Origin: Eubacteriales Family XIII. Incertae Sedis bacterium
GTDB taxonomy: Bacteria; Bacillota; Clostridia; Peptostreptococcales; Anaerovoracaceae
Assembly (NCBI GenBank): GCA_031278255.1
Contig: JAITKU010000214.1
Location: 1 to 7,401 of the forward strand
Length of the DNA stretch: 7,401 nucleotides
Direction of reading: 5' to 3'
The notes beneath the pieces are model-generated. The model saw only the letters and a program-made list of their open reading frames with translations, was not told the origin of the DNA and did no database searches. The stretch's first letter is position 1; the number at the start of each line of letters is the position of its first letter. Below, piece after piece: positions 1 through 6,719 of this stretch. Made by a program: the position numbers and the translations under genes.

Positions 1-246
1 AACATACGGCTTTGCCTTGTCGGCTTCGGAGAGCGCGTCGAGCGCGTCACGGAATACGCGCCGCGCTTTCTCCGGGGTGTCGACGGCACGCAATTCGGCG
101 CCGGGCACAGAGAAGGGCAAGACCTGTTCCGCGTCCTCATACAAGTATTCCGGCGAAAGCTCGGTCGCCGCCGCGCACGGCGTGAGCTGCACGCACGACG
201 CGAACAGCATAAGACAAATGGAAAGTCGAACGGCTTTTTTTTTCAT
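1..246 (-). CDS. Secreted protein of unknown function, N-terminal part (runs off left edge)
   Basis: The minus strand is open from an ATG at 246-244 to the window edge, giving 82 codons with no stop. The protein begins MKKKAVRLSICLMLFASC, a basic n-region and hydrophobic core typical of a Sec signal peptide. Cleavage is plausible after the Ala run near residues 25-27 (CAAA-TE). LFASC around Cys18 resembles a lipobox, but the -3 residue is Phe, so a lipoprotein is possible and not established. The mature part seen (about residues 28-82) is acidic and helix-prone, with segments such as LSPEYLYEDAEQVLPF and TPEKARRVFRDALDALSEAD. I do not recognise a domain. A GAGG ribosome site (258-261 on the plus strand) lies 10 bases before the ATG and supports this start. 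The opposite-strand open frame over the same bases is low-complexity Ser/Ala and is not credible. The gene diverges from the zinc-ribbon gene at 412. Confidence 0.75.
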   Translation of the reverse strand, partial: MKKKAVRLSICLMLFASCVQLTPCAAATELSPEYLYEDAEQVLPFSVPGAELRAVDTPEKARRVFRDALDALSEADKAKPYV

Positions 247-411
247 GGTGTAAAAATCCTCGTGTCTTTCGGAAACTCTGTCTTACTATATATATTTATA
301 TTTTATAACATTTTTACGCCGTTGAAAAGACTACTTGTAAAAGCTTCGTAAATTTGTTATTATAATTGCGAACAACCGCTGTCGTATGCGACGAAACGGA
401 GGGTATGAAAA
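247..411. promoter_or_regulatory. AT-rich divergent intergenic region
   Basis: This region separates the divergent genes starting at 246 (minus) and 412 (plus). Positions 281-310 are almost pure A/T, with several TATA-like hexamers readable on the minus strand (for example TTATAA and TATAAA), so a minus-strand -10 element is likely here. No single -35 partner stands out. No coding potential or strong hairpin was seen; a 4-base-pair stem at 381-392 is too weak to matter. Confidence 0.55.
335..366 (+). promoter_or_regulatory. Candidate sigma-A-type promoter for the plus-strand cluster
   Basis: TTGTAA at 335-340 (4 of 6 matches to TTGACA) is followed after 17 bases by TATTAT at 358-363 (5 of 6 matches to TATAAT). 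A perfect TATAAT overlaps at 361-366, but its spacing to the same -35 is 20 bases. Either reading puts initiation about 40 bases before the ATG at 412. The hexamers are seen directly; use as a promoter is inferred. Confidence 0.4.
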
Positions 412-990
412 ATGCTTGACAAAATCATTGACGGAGTAAACAAAGGCGTTGCCGCCGTCGCCAACAAATCCGAGGAATACGTGGAAATCGCGAAACTCAA
501 GTCACAGATTTCCGTCTGCGCCAAATCGAGGGACGAAAAAAAATTGCGGCTCGGGGAATTCGTCTACGAAATGTTTGGTTCAGGGAACTACGACAACGAT
601 GCCATCAATGCCTTTTGCGTCGAGATTCGCTCGATTGAGGATGAAATCGCCACTTCGGAGAACGCGATTACGGAGATTCAGAACGCTTCCAGGCACGCTG
701 CGGCGGGCGGCGGGCCACAGCGGGCATGCCCGAGTTGCGGCGGTCTTGCCCCCGCATCCGCCAAGTTCTGCACGGGCTGCGGTGCGGCGCTTCCCCCGCC
801 TGAGGCGGACGGCGTAACATGTCAGTGCGGCGCGGTCAATATGGCAGAAGCGCGTTTTTGCGTTATCTGCGGTTCGGCGCTCGCGCAAGCGGCCCCGCCG
901 CCGTCCGAGGAACAGAGCGTGACCTGCTCCTGCGGCCTGCTGAACAAACCGGGGGCAAAATTTTGCCGCGCCTGCGGCAACACCCTTTGA
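412..990 (+). CDS. Soluble protein with helical N-terminus and three C-terminal zinc ribbons
   Basis: The 192-residue protein has no signal peptide or membrane helix and is probably cytoplasmic. Residues 1-95 are helix-forming, with heptad-like stretches suggesting a coiled coil (about 20-50 and 68-92). A short Ala/Gly/Pro linker follows. Three zinc ribbons close the protein: C106/C109...C120/C123, C137/C139...C150/C153 and C172/C174...C185/C188. Each ends in the familiar A-(K/R)-F-C-x-x-C-G knuckle and sits between Pro/Ala-rich linkers. In ribbons 2 and 3 the first knuckle is CxCG instead of the usual CxxCG. The start at 412 is chosen because GGAGGG (398-403) lies 8 bases upstream; an ATG at 405 is too close to that site and meets a stop after four codons. 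Zinc ribbons of this class usually serve protein-protein or nucleic-acid contacts, and the target here is unknown. The next gene also begins with a zinc ribbon and follows after 56 bases, so the two products may act together (inference). Confidence 0.9.
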   Translation: MLDKIIDGVNKGVAAVANKSEEYVEIAKLKSQISVCAKSRDEKKLRLGEFVYEMFGSGNYDNDAINAFCVEIRSIEDEIATSENAITEIQNASRHAAAGGGPQRACPSCGGLAPASAKFCTGCGAALPPPEADGVTCQCGAVNMAEARFCVICGSALAQAAPPPSEEQSVTCSCGLLNKPGAKFCRACGNTL

Positions 991-1035
991 TCAAAGAGCG
1001 GATCTCGTGAACCGGATCGTTTCTTGCCGCCGCGC

Positions 1036-1061
1036 GGAGGCATTTTATGGAGGTTGTGATG
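1036..1061 (+). promoter_or_regulatory. Two nested ribosome binding sites with two in-frame starts
   Basis: GGAGG at 1036-1040 lies 6 bases before the ATG at 1047. That ATG is itself part of a second GGAGG (1049-1053), which lies 5 bases before an in-frame ATG at 1059. The downstream start would give MFCVNCGK, the way zinc-ribbon membrane proteins of this type commonly begin. The upstream start adds only MEVV. Sequence alone does not decide between them. Confidence 0.6.
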
Positions 1062-4000
1062 TTTTGTGTGAATTGTGGAAAACCGCTTGAGGCCGGTGAC
1101 GTCTTTTGCACGAATTGCGGTGCGAGGACGGTCGGCGACGCGGGCGACGCACCGCAAGACACGGGCACGGCGGACGATGTCAAAATCGCTGCGACCGAAG
1201 CCGTCGAGGCTTACGATGCGCCTGTCATTCTGCTCGAAAGCGAGGCCGCGATCCACAAGTCAATGCCCGCGCCGCAGAGCGAAGCCGCGACCGCGGGCTC
1301 CGTTCCGCTGCAATTGGCGGAAAAGAAGCGCCGGAAAAAGCGATGGCCTTTTGTCGTCGCCGGCCTCGCGGCGCTTCTCGTCGTTGCGGTCTTGGCCGTC
1401 GTATTCGTACTGAAACCTTTCGGCGAAGGGGGATTTTTGGATTTCTCGGGTATCCCGGGTTTGTCGCAGGACGAGGAAGCGGAAGAAATACCCATCGAAG
1501 AGGCGCCGAGGGAATATTCCGACGCGGAGAGTTTCTTTACCGACAAACTCGCCCTGCTCACGCAATACGGTGAGGATGAGGACTATCCTGCGTATTTCGC
1601 TCTGGCGGACAGTTTGGAAAACAGTATTATGCAGGTTCTTGAAAGCGAGGAGAACGATGACGCGTACACCGCCGAAATCATCGCGCTTTCCCAAGAATAT
1701 TTAGAAAAACTGGACAGTTCGAATATCGAAAACAGCTTCGACGTTCTTTCCGTGCTGAACGAAGCGGGCGAATATGAGGCCATGTCGCGATTTTTCGGCA
1801 GCGCCATGATCGACGAGGACAACAGGGACGAGATGGTCGACATGATGTTCCATGCCTTTGCCGAAACGGGCGACTTCTCGCGCGCCGAACGCGTCATTCG
1901 CGAGCTGCTGGTTCCTTTCACGGGAGAGGCCCTCTCGAAGACCCTCGAATACCGGCAGATATTAGTCGACGACTACCCCGATTGGGAAGCCTCTTGGGAG
2001 AAGCTTTCCGACACGGAGTATGATCGCGCCATGCTTTTTGAAAACGGAACGGCCAAGGTTGCGAACAATGTCGGCTCCGATGAAAACAAACTCTACAAAT
2101 GGGGCATTATCGACGCGAACGGCGACGAGATGGTCGCGCTCCAATACGATACAATCGGCGGCTTCCTCGAGGGACGCGCGGCTGTGCAGAGCGCGGGGCT
2201 ATGGGGGTTCATCGACGAGAACGGTGAGGTCGTGATCGACCTGCAGTACGAAGATCTGAAGGATGTGCAGGACCCCGTCCTGTACGCCTACGCCGTGCGC
2301 GACCCGGAGCGGGTGTTGCGCGGATTTTATGAGGGATTCGCTCCCGTCAAGAAGAACGGCAAATGGGGCTATATCGACTCCTACGGCAATCCGCTCGGTC
2401 CGGGCTTCGCATATCAGGATATCTGGTATTTCAGCGAAGGCTACGCGACGGTCGAAATAGACGGCAAATACGGGCTTTTGAACAGTTCGGGGCGCTATAT
2501 CATCGAACCGAACACCTACGGTTACGACGGCATCAACTACGATGTGGTGCGGCCCATCTACGAGGGCTTGGCCGGCGTCAACTGGGACAATCGCAAGAGC
2601 CGCGGCGTGATCAACAGGGATGGGCGCTTGGTCGCGTGGTTCGATCCGGAAACCATCGACCTTGTGCAGGATTACCGTGAGGGTCTTGCGAGCGTCAGAA
2701 AACACATCAACGGCGTTCCGAAGTGGGGCTTTATCGACAGATACGGAGAGATTGCGATCCCAATTCAATACGATTCCGTTTCGGTGTTCATCGACGGCAC
2801 GGCGCGGGTTTCGGTCGGTGGAAAGCTCGGATTGATCGACGGGAACGGCGGCACCGTCCTACCGATTGTTTACGAAGAGATCGGTGATTTTTACGACGAC
2901 ATCGCCTATGTGCGCAAGGACAACAAGATCGGTTTCGTGCGGCGAAACGGGGAAATTCTGTGCGATCTTCTCTACGACAGCGTCACGAATTTTTCGGAAG
3001 GACTCGCCTGCGTCTGCTTTCGCGGCAAATGGGGCGTGATCGACAGCAACGGCAATACGGTACTGTCGCCTGTTTTCGAGGGGATGAAATCCTATTCCGG
3101 CGGCGTGGCGCCTGCGAAGATGAACGGCAAATGGGGTTACGTGGACGCAAGCGGATATTTCGTCGTGCCGCCGCAGTTTGAAAAAGCCAACGTGTTTTCC
3201 GAGGGTTTCGCAGCTGTTTCCGACGGTGACAAGTATTATTACATAATGCTCAAAGAGGTTTCGAACAATCTGGACGGAGAGGTCGTGGACGAAGGCGGAG
3301 AACCCGTGAAGGCCGCCTCCGTCAAGGTGTATCGCGCCGACGATCTGCGTATGCGGGACGCCCTGTTCTCCACGGCGACGGATGATGACGGCAACTTCAA
3401 AATCGTTCTGCCGGAAGGCCTCTTTAAGATCGTCGTTTCAAAGGACGGCTGTGTGAACGGTGTTTCCTACGAGGAGATCGGCGCGGAAACGAACGGTTAC
3501 GCGACGCAGATCATCATGGTCAAAAGTCCGCGTGCCGCACAGACGGGCAGGGCGGAGATCAATGTGGGCGACGCGCTTACGGGCGTGGGCGTAGGCGCCG
3601 CCGAAGTGCGCTTCCGACGGGGCTTCAATAACAAGACAGGGGTTCGCGTGCGTGCCAAAGACGGCGAAATCCTGCAAACCACGACGGATCGCAGCGGCAA
3701 CTTCACGGTGAACCTGCCTTACGGAATCTACACCGCCGAGGTTTCAAGCAGCGGCTACACGACCATATACATCAATTTCCCCGTGGGCGAAGAAACCGCA
3801 AACCGCAGGATCATGTCACGAGCCATGACGGAATCGTTGCCGCCCGGCGAAACGCGCATCACCTTGGAATGGGGCGAATATCCGCAGGATTTGGATTCCC
3901 ATCTGATGGGTCCCGTTTCCGGAGAATACGGCTCGTTCCACGTGTATTATCCCGTAAAGGGCGAGCGCATAGAGGATTCCATGTTGGACAAGGACGACAC

Positions 4001-4283
4001 GGAAGGAAACGGCTTTGAAACAACGACGATATACGAACAGCACGACGGCGTTTACAGGTATTCCGTGTTCGATTACACGAATCAAGATGATTACGATTCG
4101 AACAAGATGTCGCACTCGGGGGCGCGGGTCAGCGTCTACAGAGGCGACGCCTGCGTGGCTGTATTCGACATACCCGCAGGCAGACGAGGAAATTTATGGG
4201 AGGTATTCCGGATAGAGGGCGATAAGATTACGGCGATCAACAATGTGACAGCGCATCACGATCTTTCGTTCTACGTATATTAG
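1047..4283 (+). CDS. Zinc-ribbon, single-pass membrane protein with WG-repeat ectodomain and C-terminal beta domains
   Basis: The 1078-residue protein shows clear modules. A zinc ribbon (C7/C10...C21/C24) opens it, then a low-complexity linker. A basic patch (KKRRKKR, 93-99) precedes one membrane helix (about 101-122), so the ribbon should be cytoplasmic and the rest outside. Residues 125-340 are acidic and helical. WG repeats (WG_beta_rep type, K-W-G-x-I-D-x-x-G) begin at residues 351, 385, 439, 474, 518, 559, 593, 627, 661 and 695, with a worn eleventh unit at 729; the last units keep a 34-residue period. Two Cna/carboxypeptidase-regulatory-like beta domains follow (about 740-825 and 836-925, each with D-x-x-G-N-F). 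The end (about 935-1078) carries WGEYPQDLDSHL and FHVYY, resembling the YfaP/DUF2135-like domain. WG repeats are known as a repeat fold without enzymatic activity; ligand binding or scaffolding at the cell surface is inferred. The start at 1047 is tentative, since 1059 is equally good. The gene lies in a cluster with 412-990 and is 8 bases from the carboxypeptidase gene. Confidence 0.92.
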   Translation: MEVVMFCVNCGKPLEAGDVFCTNCGARTVGDAGDAPQDTGTADDVKIAATEAVEAYDAPVILLESEAAIHKSMPAPQSEAATAGSVPLQLAEKKRRKKRWPFVVAGLAALLVVAVLAVVFVLKPFGEGGFLDFSGIPGLSQDEEAEEIPIEEAPREYSDAESFFTDKLALLTQYGEDEDYPAYFALADSLENSIMQVLESEENDDAYTAEIIALSQEYLEKLDSSNIENSFDVLSVLNEAGEYEAMSRFFGSAMIDEDNRDEMVDMMFHAFAETGDFSRAERVIRELLVPFTGEALSKTLEYRQILVDDYPDWEASWEKLSDTEYDRAMLFENGTAKVANNVGSDENKLYKWGIIDANGDEMVALQYDTIGGFLEGRAAVQSAGLWGFIDENGEVVIDLQYEDLKDVQDPVLYAYAVRDPERVLRGFYEGFAPVKKNGKWGYIDSYGNPLGPGFAYQDIWYFSEGYATVEIDGKYGLLNSSGRYIIEPNTYGYDGINYDVVRPIYEGLAGVNWDNRKSRGVINRDGRLVAWFDPETIDLVQDYREGLASVRKHINGVPKWGFIDRYGEIAIPIQYDSVSVFIDGTARVSVGGKLGLIDGNGGTVLPIVYEEIGDFYDDIAYVRKDNKIGFVRRNGEILCDLLYDSVTNFSEGLACVCFRGKWGVIDSNGNTVLSPVFEGMKSYSGGVAPAKMNGKWGYVDASGYFVVPPQFEKANVFSEGFAAVSDGDKYYYIMLKEVSNNLDGEVVDEGGEPVKAASVKVYRADDLRMRDALFSTATDDDGNFKIVLPEGLFKIVVSKDGCVNGVSYEEIGAETNGYATQIIMVKSPRAAQTGRAEINVGDALTGVGVGAAEVRFRRGFNNKTGVRVRAKDGEILQTTTDRSGNFTVNLPYGIYTAEVSSSGYTTIYINFPVGEETANRRIMSRAMTESLPPGETRITLEWGEYPQDLDSHLMGPVSGEYGSFHVYYPVKGERIEDSMLDKDDTEGNGFETTTIYEQHDGVYRYSVFDYTNQDDYDSNKMSHSGARVSVYRGDACVAVFDIPAGRRGNLWEVFRIEGDKITAINNVTAHHDLSFYVY

Positions 4284-4291
4284 GAGATAAG

Positions 4292-5305
4292 ATGGACGGA
4301 CGAAGGATGAGATTTGAAACGACGACCGGGAAACGCAGGGCACCGCGTCGGATTCGCTTGGCGCGCACGGTGCTGTTCCTGATCGTTGTGGCGGCTGTCA
4401 TCTGCGTTGCGATATGGGGCTGCGGAGCGGTCGGAAAGCTCATCGAAGAGAATGCGTCCGACGAAACGGCAAACGAAGACATAGTCGAAGACGAAGACGC
4501 CGCGGCCTCTCCGAATGAGGAGGGGAACGATTCCGCTCCAAGCAGCGCTTCCGAAGAGGCGCAGCCGGATCCTTACGCGCGCTTTTCGGCTCTCTATTAC
4601 TATGAAGAGGAACGTCTTGATCGCTATCTGCAATACGAGGCCGCGCACCCGGAACTTGCGCCCGAAGAGGTGGTCTGGCGCGTGGATGTGGATATAGACA
4701 AGCCTTTCTACGAGGATGTGATTGAAATCGCGGCCTCGGACGCGGACTCGGAGCAGACGCTCGTCAACAAGCACTTCAAGTTTTCCGACGATTTTGAACC
4801 GGCGGAACTGGTGCAGGTTGATGGCGATTATCGCGTAACGCCCGGGACGAAAGAAGCCTACGAGCGATTGCGGGACGACGCGAAAGCGGCGGGCATATCG
4901 ATCCGCGCGGCTTCCGCCTATCGTTCGATAGATTATCAGGTTGGTCTGTACGCGCGTTATCTGAATGAGGATCCGGACAATGCGGACAATTACAGCGCGC
5001 GGCCCGGTTTCAGCGAACACCATACGGGCCGCACCATCGATCTTGTGGGGCCGAGCGGCACGCTGCGCGGCTTCGTCGGAACAAAGGAAGCGGATTGGGT
5101 GCGGGAGAACGCTTGGAATTACGGTTTTATCGTGCGATATACAGTCGAAAACGAGGATGTGACGGGCTACGAGAGCGAACCTTGGCACATTACCTATATC
5201 GGCAAGGAAGCCGCCGCGCTGATGCGTGTCGAGGGCATCGGCAGCTTGGAAGAGTACGTCGCGAAGTATGTGCGGCATACGCCGCCGCCGTTGTCGCCGC
5301 AATAA
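4292..5305 (+). CDS. Membrane-anchored D-alanyl-D-alanine carboxypeptidase, VanY family
   Basis: This 337-residue protein belongs to the zinc-dependent VanY/peptidase M15B family, which removes the terminal D-Ala from peptidoglycan stem peptides. A basic N-terminus (1-25) is followed by a membrane helix (about 26-43), so the enzyme should be anchored with its catalytic domain outside. I-W-G-C at 41-44 faintly resembles a lipobox. An acidic Ser/Glu linker spans about 50-95. Residues 130-180 hold the VanY-type lead-in (VVWRVDVDIDKPFY, LVNKHFKF, PAELVQVDGDY). The catalytic core shows SAYRS (208-212), SEHHTGRTID (241-250) and EPWH (296-299). By family analogy the zinc ligands are H243, D250 and H299, and E296 is the catalytic base, so all key residues are present. 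GGAG at 4283-4286, overlapping the previous stop codon, lies 5 bases before the ATG and implies translational coupling. VanY is best known from glycopeptide-resistance clusters, but no vanRSHAX genes are seen, so ordinary wall remodelling is the likelier role. Confidence 0.95.
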   Translation: MDGRRMRFETTTGKRRAPRRIRLARTVLFLIVVAAVICVAIWGCGAVGKLIEENASDETANEDIVEDEDAAASPNEEGNDSAPSSASEEAQPDPYARFSALYYYEEERLDRYLQYEAAHPELAPEEVVWRVDVDIDKPFYEDVIEIAASDADSEQTLVNKHFKFSDDFEPAELVQVDGDYRVTPGTKEAYERLRDDAKAAGISIRAASAYRSIDYQVGLYARYLNEDPDNADNYSARPGFSEHHTGRTIDLVGPSGTLRGFVGTKEADWVRENAWNYGFIVRYTVENEDVTGYESEPWHITYIGKEAAALMRVEGIGSLEEYVAKYVRHTPPPLSPQ

Positions 5306-5328
5306 ACGATCCAAAACAAGGCACTCAT

Positions 5329-5345
5329 CGGGGGATTTTCCCCCG
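5329..5345. terminator. GC-rich hairpin between convergent genes, possible bidirectional terminator
   Basis: CGGGGGA at 5329-5335 pairs perfectly with TCCCCCG at 5339-5345 around a three-base loop, 23 bases after the carboxypeptidase stop. It lies between convergent genes, where a shared terminator is expected. Neither strand has a proper run of T immediately after the stem, so an intrinsic terminator is not certain. Confidence 0.45.
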
Positions 5346-5355
5346 GACGAAGCAC

Positions 5356-5387
5356 CCTCATTTCTTTCCTCCACAAAATCAATGAGG
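5356..5387. other. Second stem-loop in the convergent intergenic region
   Basis: CCTCATT (5356-5362) pairs with AATGAGG (5381-5387) across an 18-base loop. Past a one-base bulge, two further pairs are possible (CA with TG). It lies on the side of the last TerD gene, 47 bases after that gene's stop on the minus strand. No T-run follows, so a role in 3'-end formation or mRNA stability is only a guess. Confidence 0.3.
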
Positions 5388-5434
5388 TGTCTGCGGATCG
5401 TTTGGCGTCCATGTTTCAAATCGAAGCGGTTGTG

Positions 5435-6013
5435 TCACGCATTTACGCCAAAATTCCGGCAAAGCGCTTCAAGACCGCCCGCAAACCCGCTGCCGATGGC
5501 GTTGAATTTCCATTCTCCCGCGTGACGGTACAGTTCGGCGACGACGACAGCGGTTTCAGTGGAATAATCTTCGCCGAGATCGTAGCGGACAAGCTCCGCA
5601 TTGCTGCCCGCGTCTACCACGCGGATAAAAGCGTTCGACACCATGCCGAAGTTTTGGCCGCGGTTTGCGGCATCGTAAATCGTGACGGTAAAATCGATCT
5701 TGGCGATGTTTGCGGGAACAATCGACAGGTCCACCTCAATGCACTCATCGTCGCCTTCGCCTTCGCCCGTGAGGTTGTCCCCAAGGTGAAGCACGGATTT
5801 GCTTGCGTGTTCCAAATTGCCGTAGAAAACGAAATCGGCGTCGGAAGTCACCTTACCGTTTTCTGTGAGTAAGAATGCGGCTGCATCCAGATCGAAGTCC
5901 GCGCCGCCGTCATATTTGTTCGTGTCCCAACCGAGACCGACGAGAAGCTTCGACAAGCCGGCGTTTCCCTTGGTAAGGTCAATCTTTTGTCCCTTTTGTA
6001 AACTGATTGCCAT
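5435..6013 (-). CDS. TerD-family stress protein (second of a tandem pair)
   Basis: The 192-residue protein is a single TerD domain. It opens with ISLQKGQKIDLTKG, followed by VGLGWD (25-30), FDLDAAAFLL (40-49), the acidic loop GDNLTGEGEGDDE (78-90), NFGMVSNAFIRVVD and, near the end, GEWKFNAIG (166-174). The acidic DN-TG-G-GDDE loop and the nearby Asp residues match the calcium-binding region of the family. TerD proteins are linked to tellurite resistance and general stress responses; the exact biochemical job is unsettled. AGGAGG (6021-6026 on the plus strand) stands 7 bases before the ATG, confirming the start. The gene lies 24 bases after the stop of its paralogue at 6038-6640, so both are surely on one transcript. 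The last 20 residues, which include a Cys (LCRNFG), differ from the paralogue. No signal peptide or membrane helix is present, so the protein is cytoplasmic. Confidence 0.95.
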   Translation of the reverse strand: MAISLQKGQKIDLTKGNAGLSKLLVGLGWDTNKYDGGADFDLDAAAFLLTENGKVTSDADFVFYGNLEHASKSVLHLGDNLTGEGEGDDECIEVDLSIVPANIAKIDFTVTIYDAANRGQNFGMVSNAFIRVVDAGSNAELVRYDLGEDYSTETAVVVAELYRHAGEWKFNAIGSGFAGGLEALCRNFGVNA

Positions 6014-6037
6014 CGTCTTTCCTCCTGGTTTTTATAC

Positions 6038-6640
6038 TTAAACATACCGTCCGGCAAGCTCCGCCAGGCCGGGATCGGATGTCGCTTGTCCGATGGCGGA
6101 GAATTTCCATTCGCCGTTGTTGCGGTACACCTCACCGAAAATCATAGCCGTCATATTGTTGTAATTCTCCGACAGGTTGTATTTCATCAACTCCTGCCCG
6201 GTTTGCGCGTCAACGATGCGAATGAATGCATTGCTTATCATTCCGAAGTGTTGTCGCCGTTGCACGGCTTTGTATATCGTTACGACAAAGACGATTTTGT
6301 CACAGTCCGCCGGGACCTTGTCGAGGAAAACCTTAATCTGCTCGTCGTCGCCTTCGCCGGCCCCGGTCAAATTGTCGCCTTGGTGTACGACGGATCCCGA
6401 CGTATGCTTGAGATTGCCGAAATACACCAAATCCTTGTTGCCCCGCAATTTGCCGTTTGTAAGCAAAATCGCGCTTGCGTCGCAGTCGATCTCCTGCTTT
6501 GCGCCTCCCAACAAACCGCCGAGCAATCCCTTGCTCGGTTGTGCGGCTTCATCCCAGCCAAGGCCCACAATTAAAGTCTTGAGCCCGGCATTCCCTTTGG
6601 TTAGGTCAAGCCTTTGTCCTTTTTGAAGATTTATTGACAC
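6038..6640 (-). CDS. TerD-family stress protein (first of a tandem pair), GTG start
   Basis: The 200-residue protein is a TerD domain, clearly paralogous to the product of 5435-6013: INLQKGQRLDLTKGNAGL, VGLGWD (25-30), IDCDASAILL (51-60), GDNLTGAGEGDDE (88-100), HFGMISNAFIRIVD and GEWKFSAIG. It differs by a Gly/Leu-rich insertion (about residues 34-48, SKGLLGGLLGG) between VGLGWD and the DCDAS strand, and in its last residues. The start is GTG (6640-6638): the family begins at this point, no in-frame ATG precedes it, and GGAG (6651-6654 on the plus strand) lies 10 bases upstream, a slightly long spacing. The acidic loop suggests calcium binding. The gene follows the transglutaminase-like gene by 79 bases and heads the pair. 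It is cytoplasmic with no export signal. The exact TerD/TerE/TerZ subtype cannot be fixed by eye. Confidence 0.95.
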   Translation of the reverse strand: MSINLQKGQRLDLTKGNAGLKTLIVGLGWDEAAQPSKGLLGGLLGGAKQEIDCDASAILLTNGKLRGNKDLVYFGNLKHTSGSVVHQGDNLTGAGEGDDEQIKVFLDKVPADCDKIVFVVTIYKAVQRRQHFGMISNAFIRIVDAQTGQELMKYNLSENYNNMTAMIFGEVYRNNGEWKFSAIGQATSDPGLAELAGRYV

Positions 6641-6677
6641 GATGCGTACACTCCTTTCAAACCATGACGGCCGATGT

Positions 6678-6706
6678 TATATATTTGTTAAAAAATACCG
6701 TGTTTC
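6678..6706 (-). promoter_or_regulatory. Weak candidate promoter upstream of the TerD pair
   Basis: The 79-base gap before the TerD genes turns sharply AT-rich. On the minus strand TATATA (6683-6678) could act as a -10, with GAAACA (6706-6701) 17 bases upstream as a poor -35 (3 of 6 matches). The pair could instead be read through from the transglutaminase-like gene. The composition shift is seen; promoter function is inferred. Confidence 0.25.
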
Positions 6707-6719
6707 CATGTGGGGTGAT

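Noticed and set aside
17..253. A 78-codon plus-strand frame at the left edge.
   Set aside because: Its composition is Ser/Ala low complexity, and the opposite strand encodes a convincing signal peptide with a ribosome site.
405..419. An ATG at 405 as an alternative start for the zinc-ribbon gene.
   Set aside because: It meets a stop after four codons and sits one base from the Shine-Dalgarno.
2199..2768. A 189-codon minus-strand frame inside the WG-repeat gene.
   Set aside because: It is the complement of repeated WG-repeat codons, which creates a long artificial open frame; no start signal or domain is seen.
2340..3150. Direct DNA repeats (for example AACGGCAAATGGGG at about 2355 and 3123) as a mobile or recombination element.
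   Set aside because: They are in-frame WG-repeat codons spaced in multiples of three and explained by the protein repeat.
4292..5305. A glycopeptide-resistance (van) cluster because of the VanY-type enzyme.
   Set aside because: No vanR, vanS, vanH, ligase or vanX gene is present in the window; the neighbours are a WG-repeat protein and TerD genes.
4280..5419. A 379-codon open frame on the minus strand, longer than the carboxypeptidase gene it overlaps.
   Set aside because: It is Arg/Val/Ile-rich with no recognisable motif, while the plus strand holds all VanY catalytic motifs, a good ribosome site and operon spacing. Long antisense frames arise easily in GC-rich coding DNA.
5387..5872. A 161-codon plus-strand frame opposite the second TerD gene.
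   Set aside because: It mirrors the TerD coding strand. The similar antisense frame over the other TerD gene (6086-6574) reflects the paralogy and not a real gene.
6691..6719. An intrinsic terminator after the transglutaminase-like gene, suggested by a run of six T on the minus strand.
   Set aside because: The bases before the run do not form a stable stem by eye, and the T-run fits the AT-rich promoter-like gap equally well.
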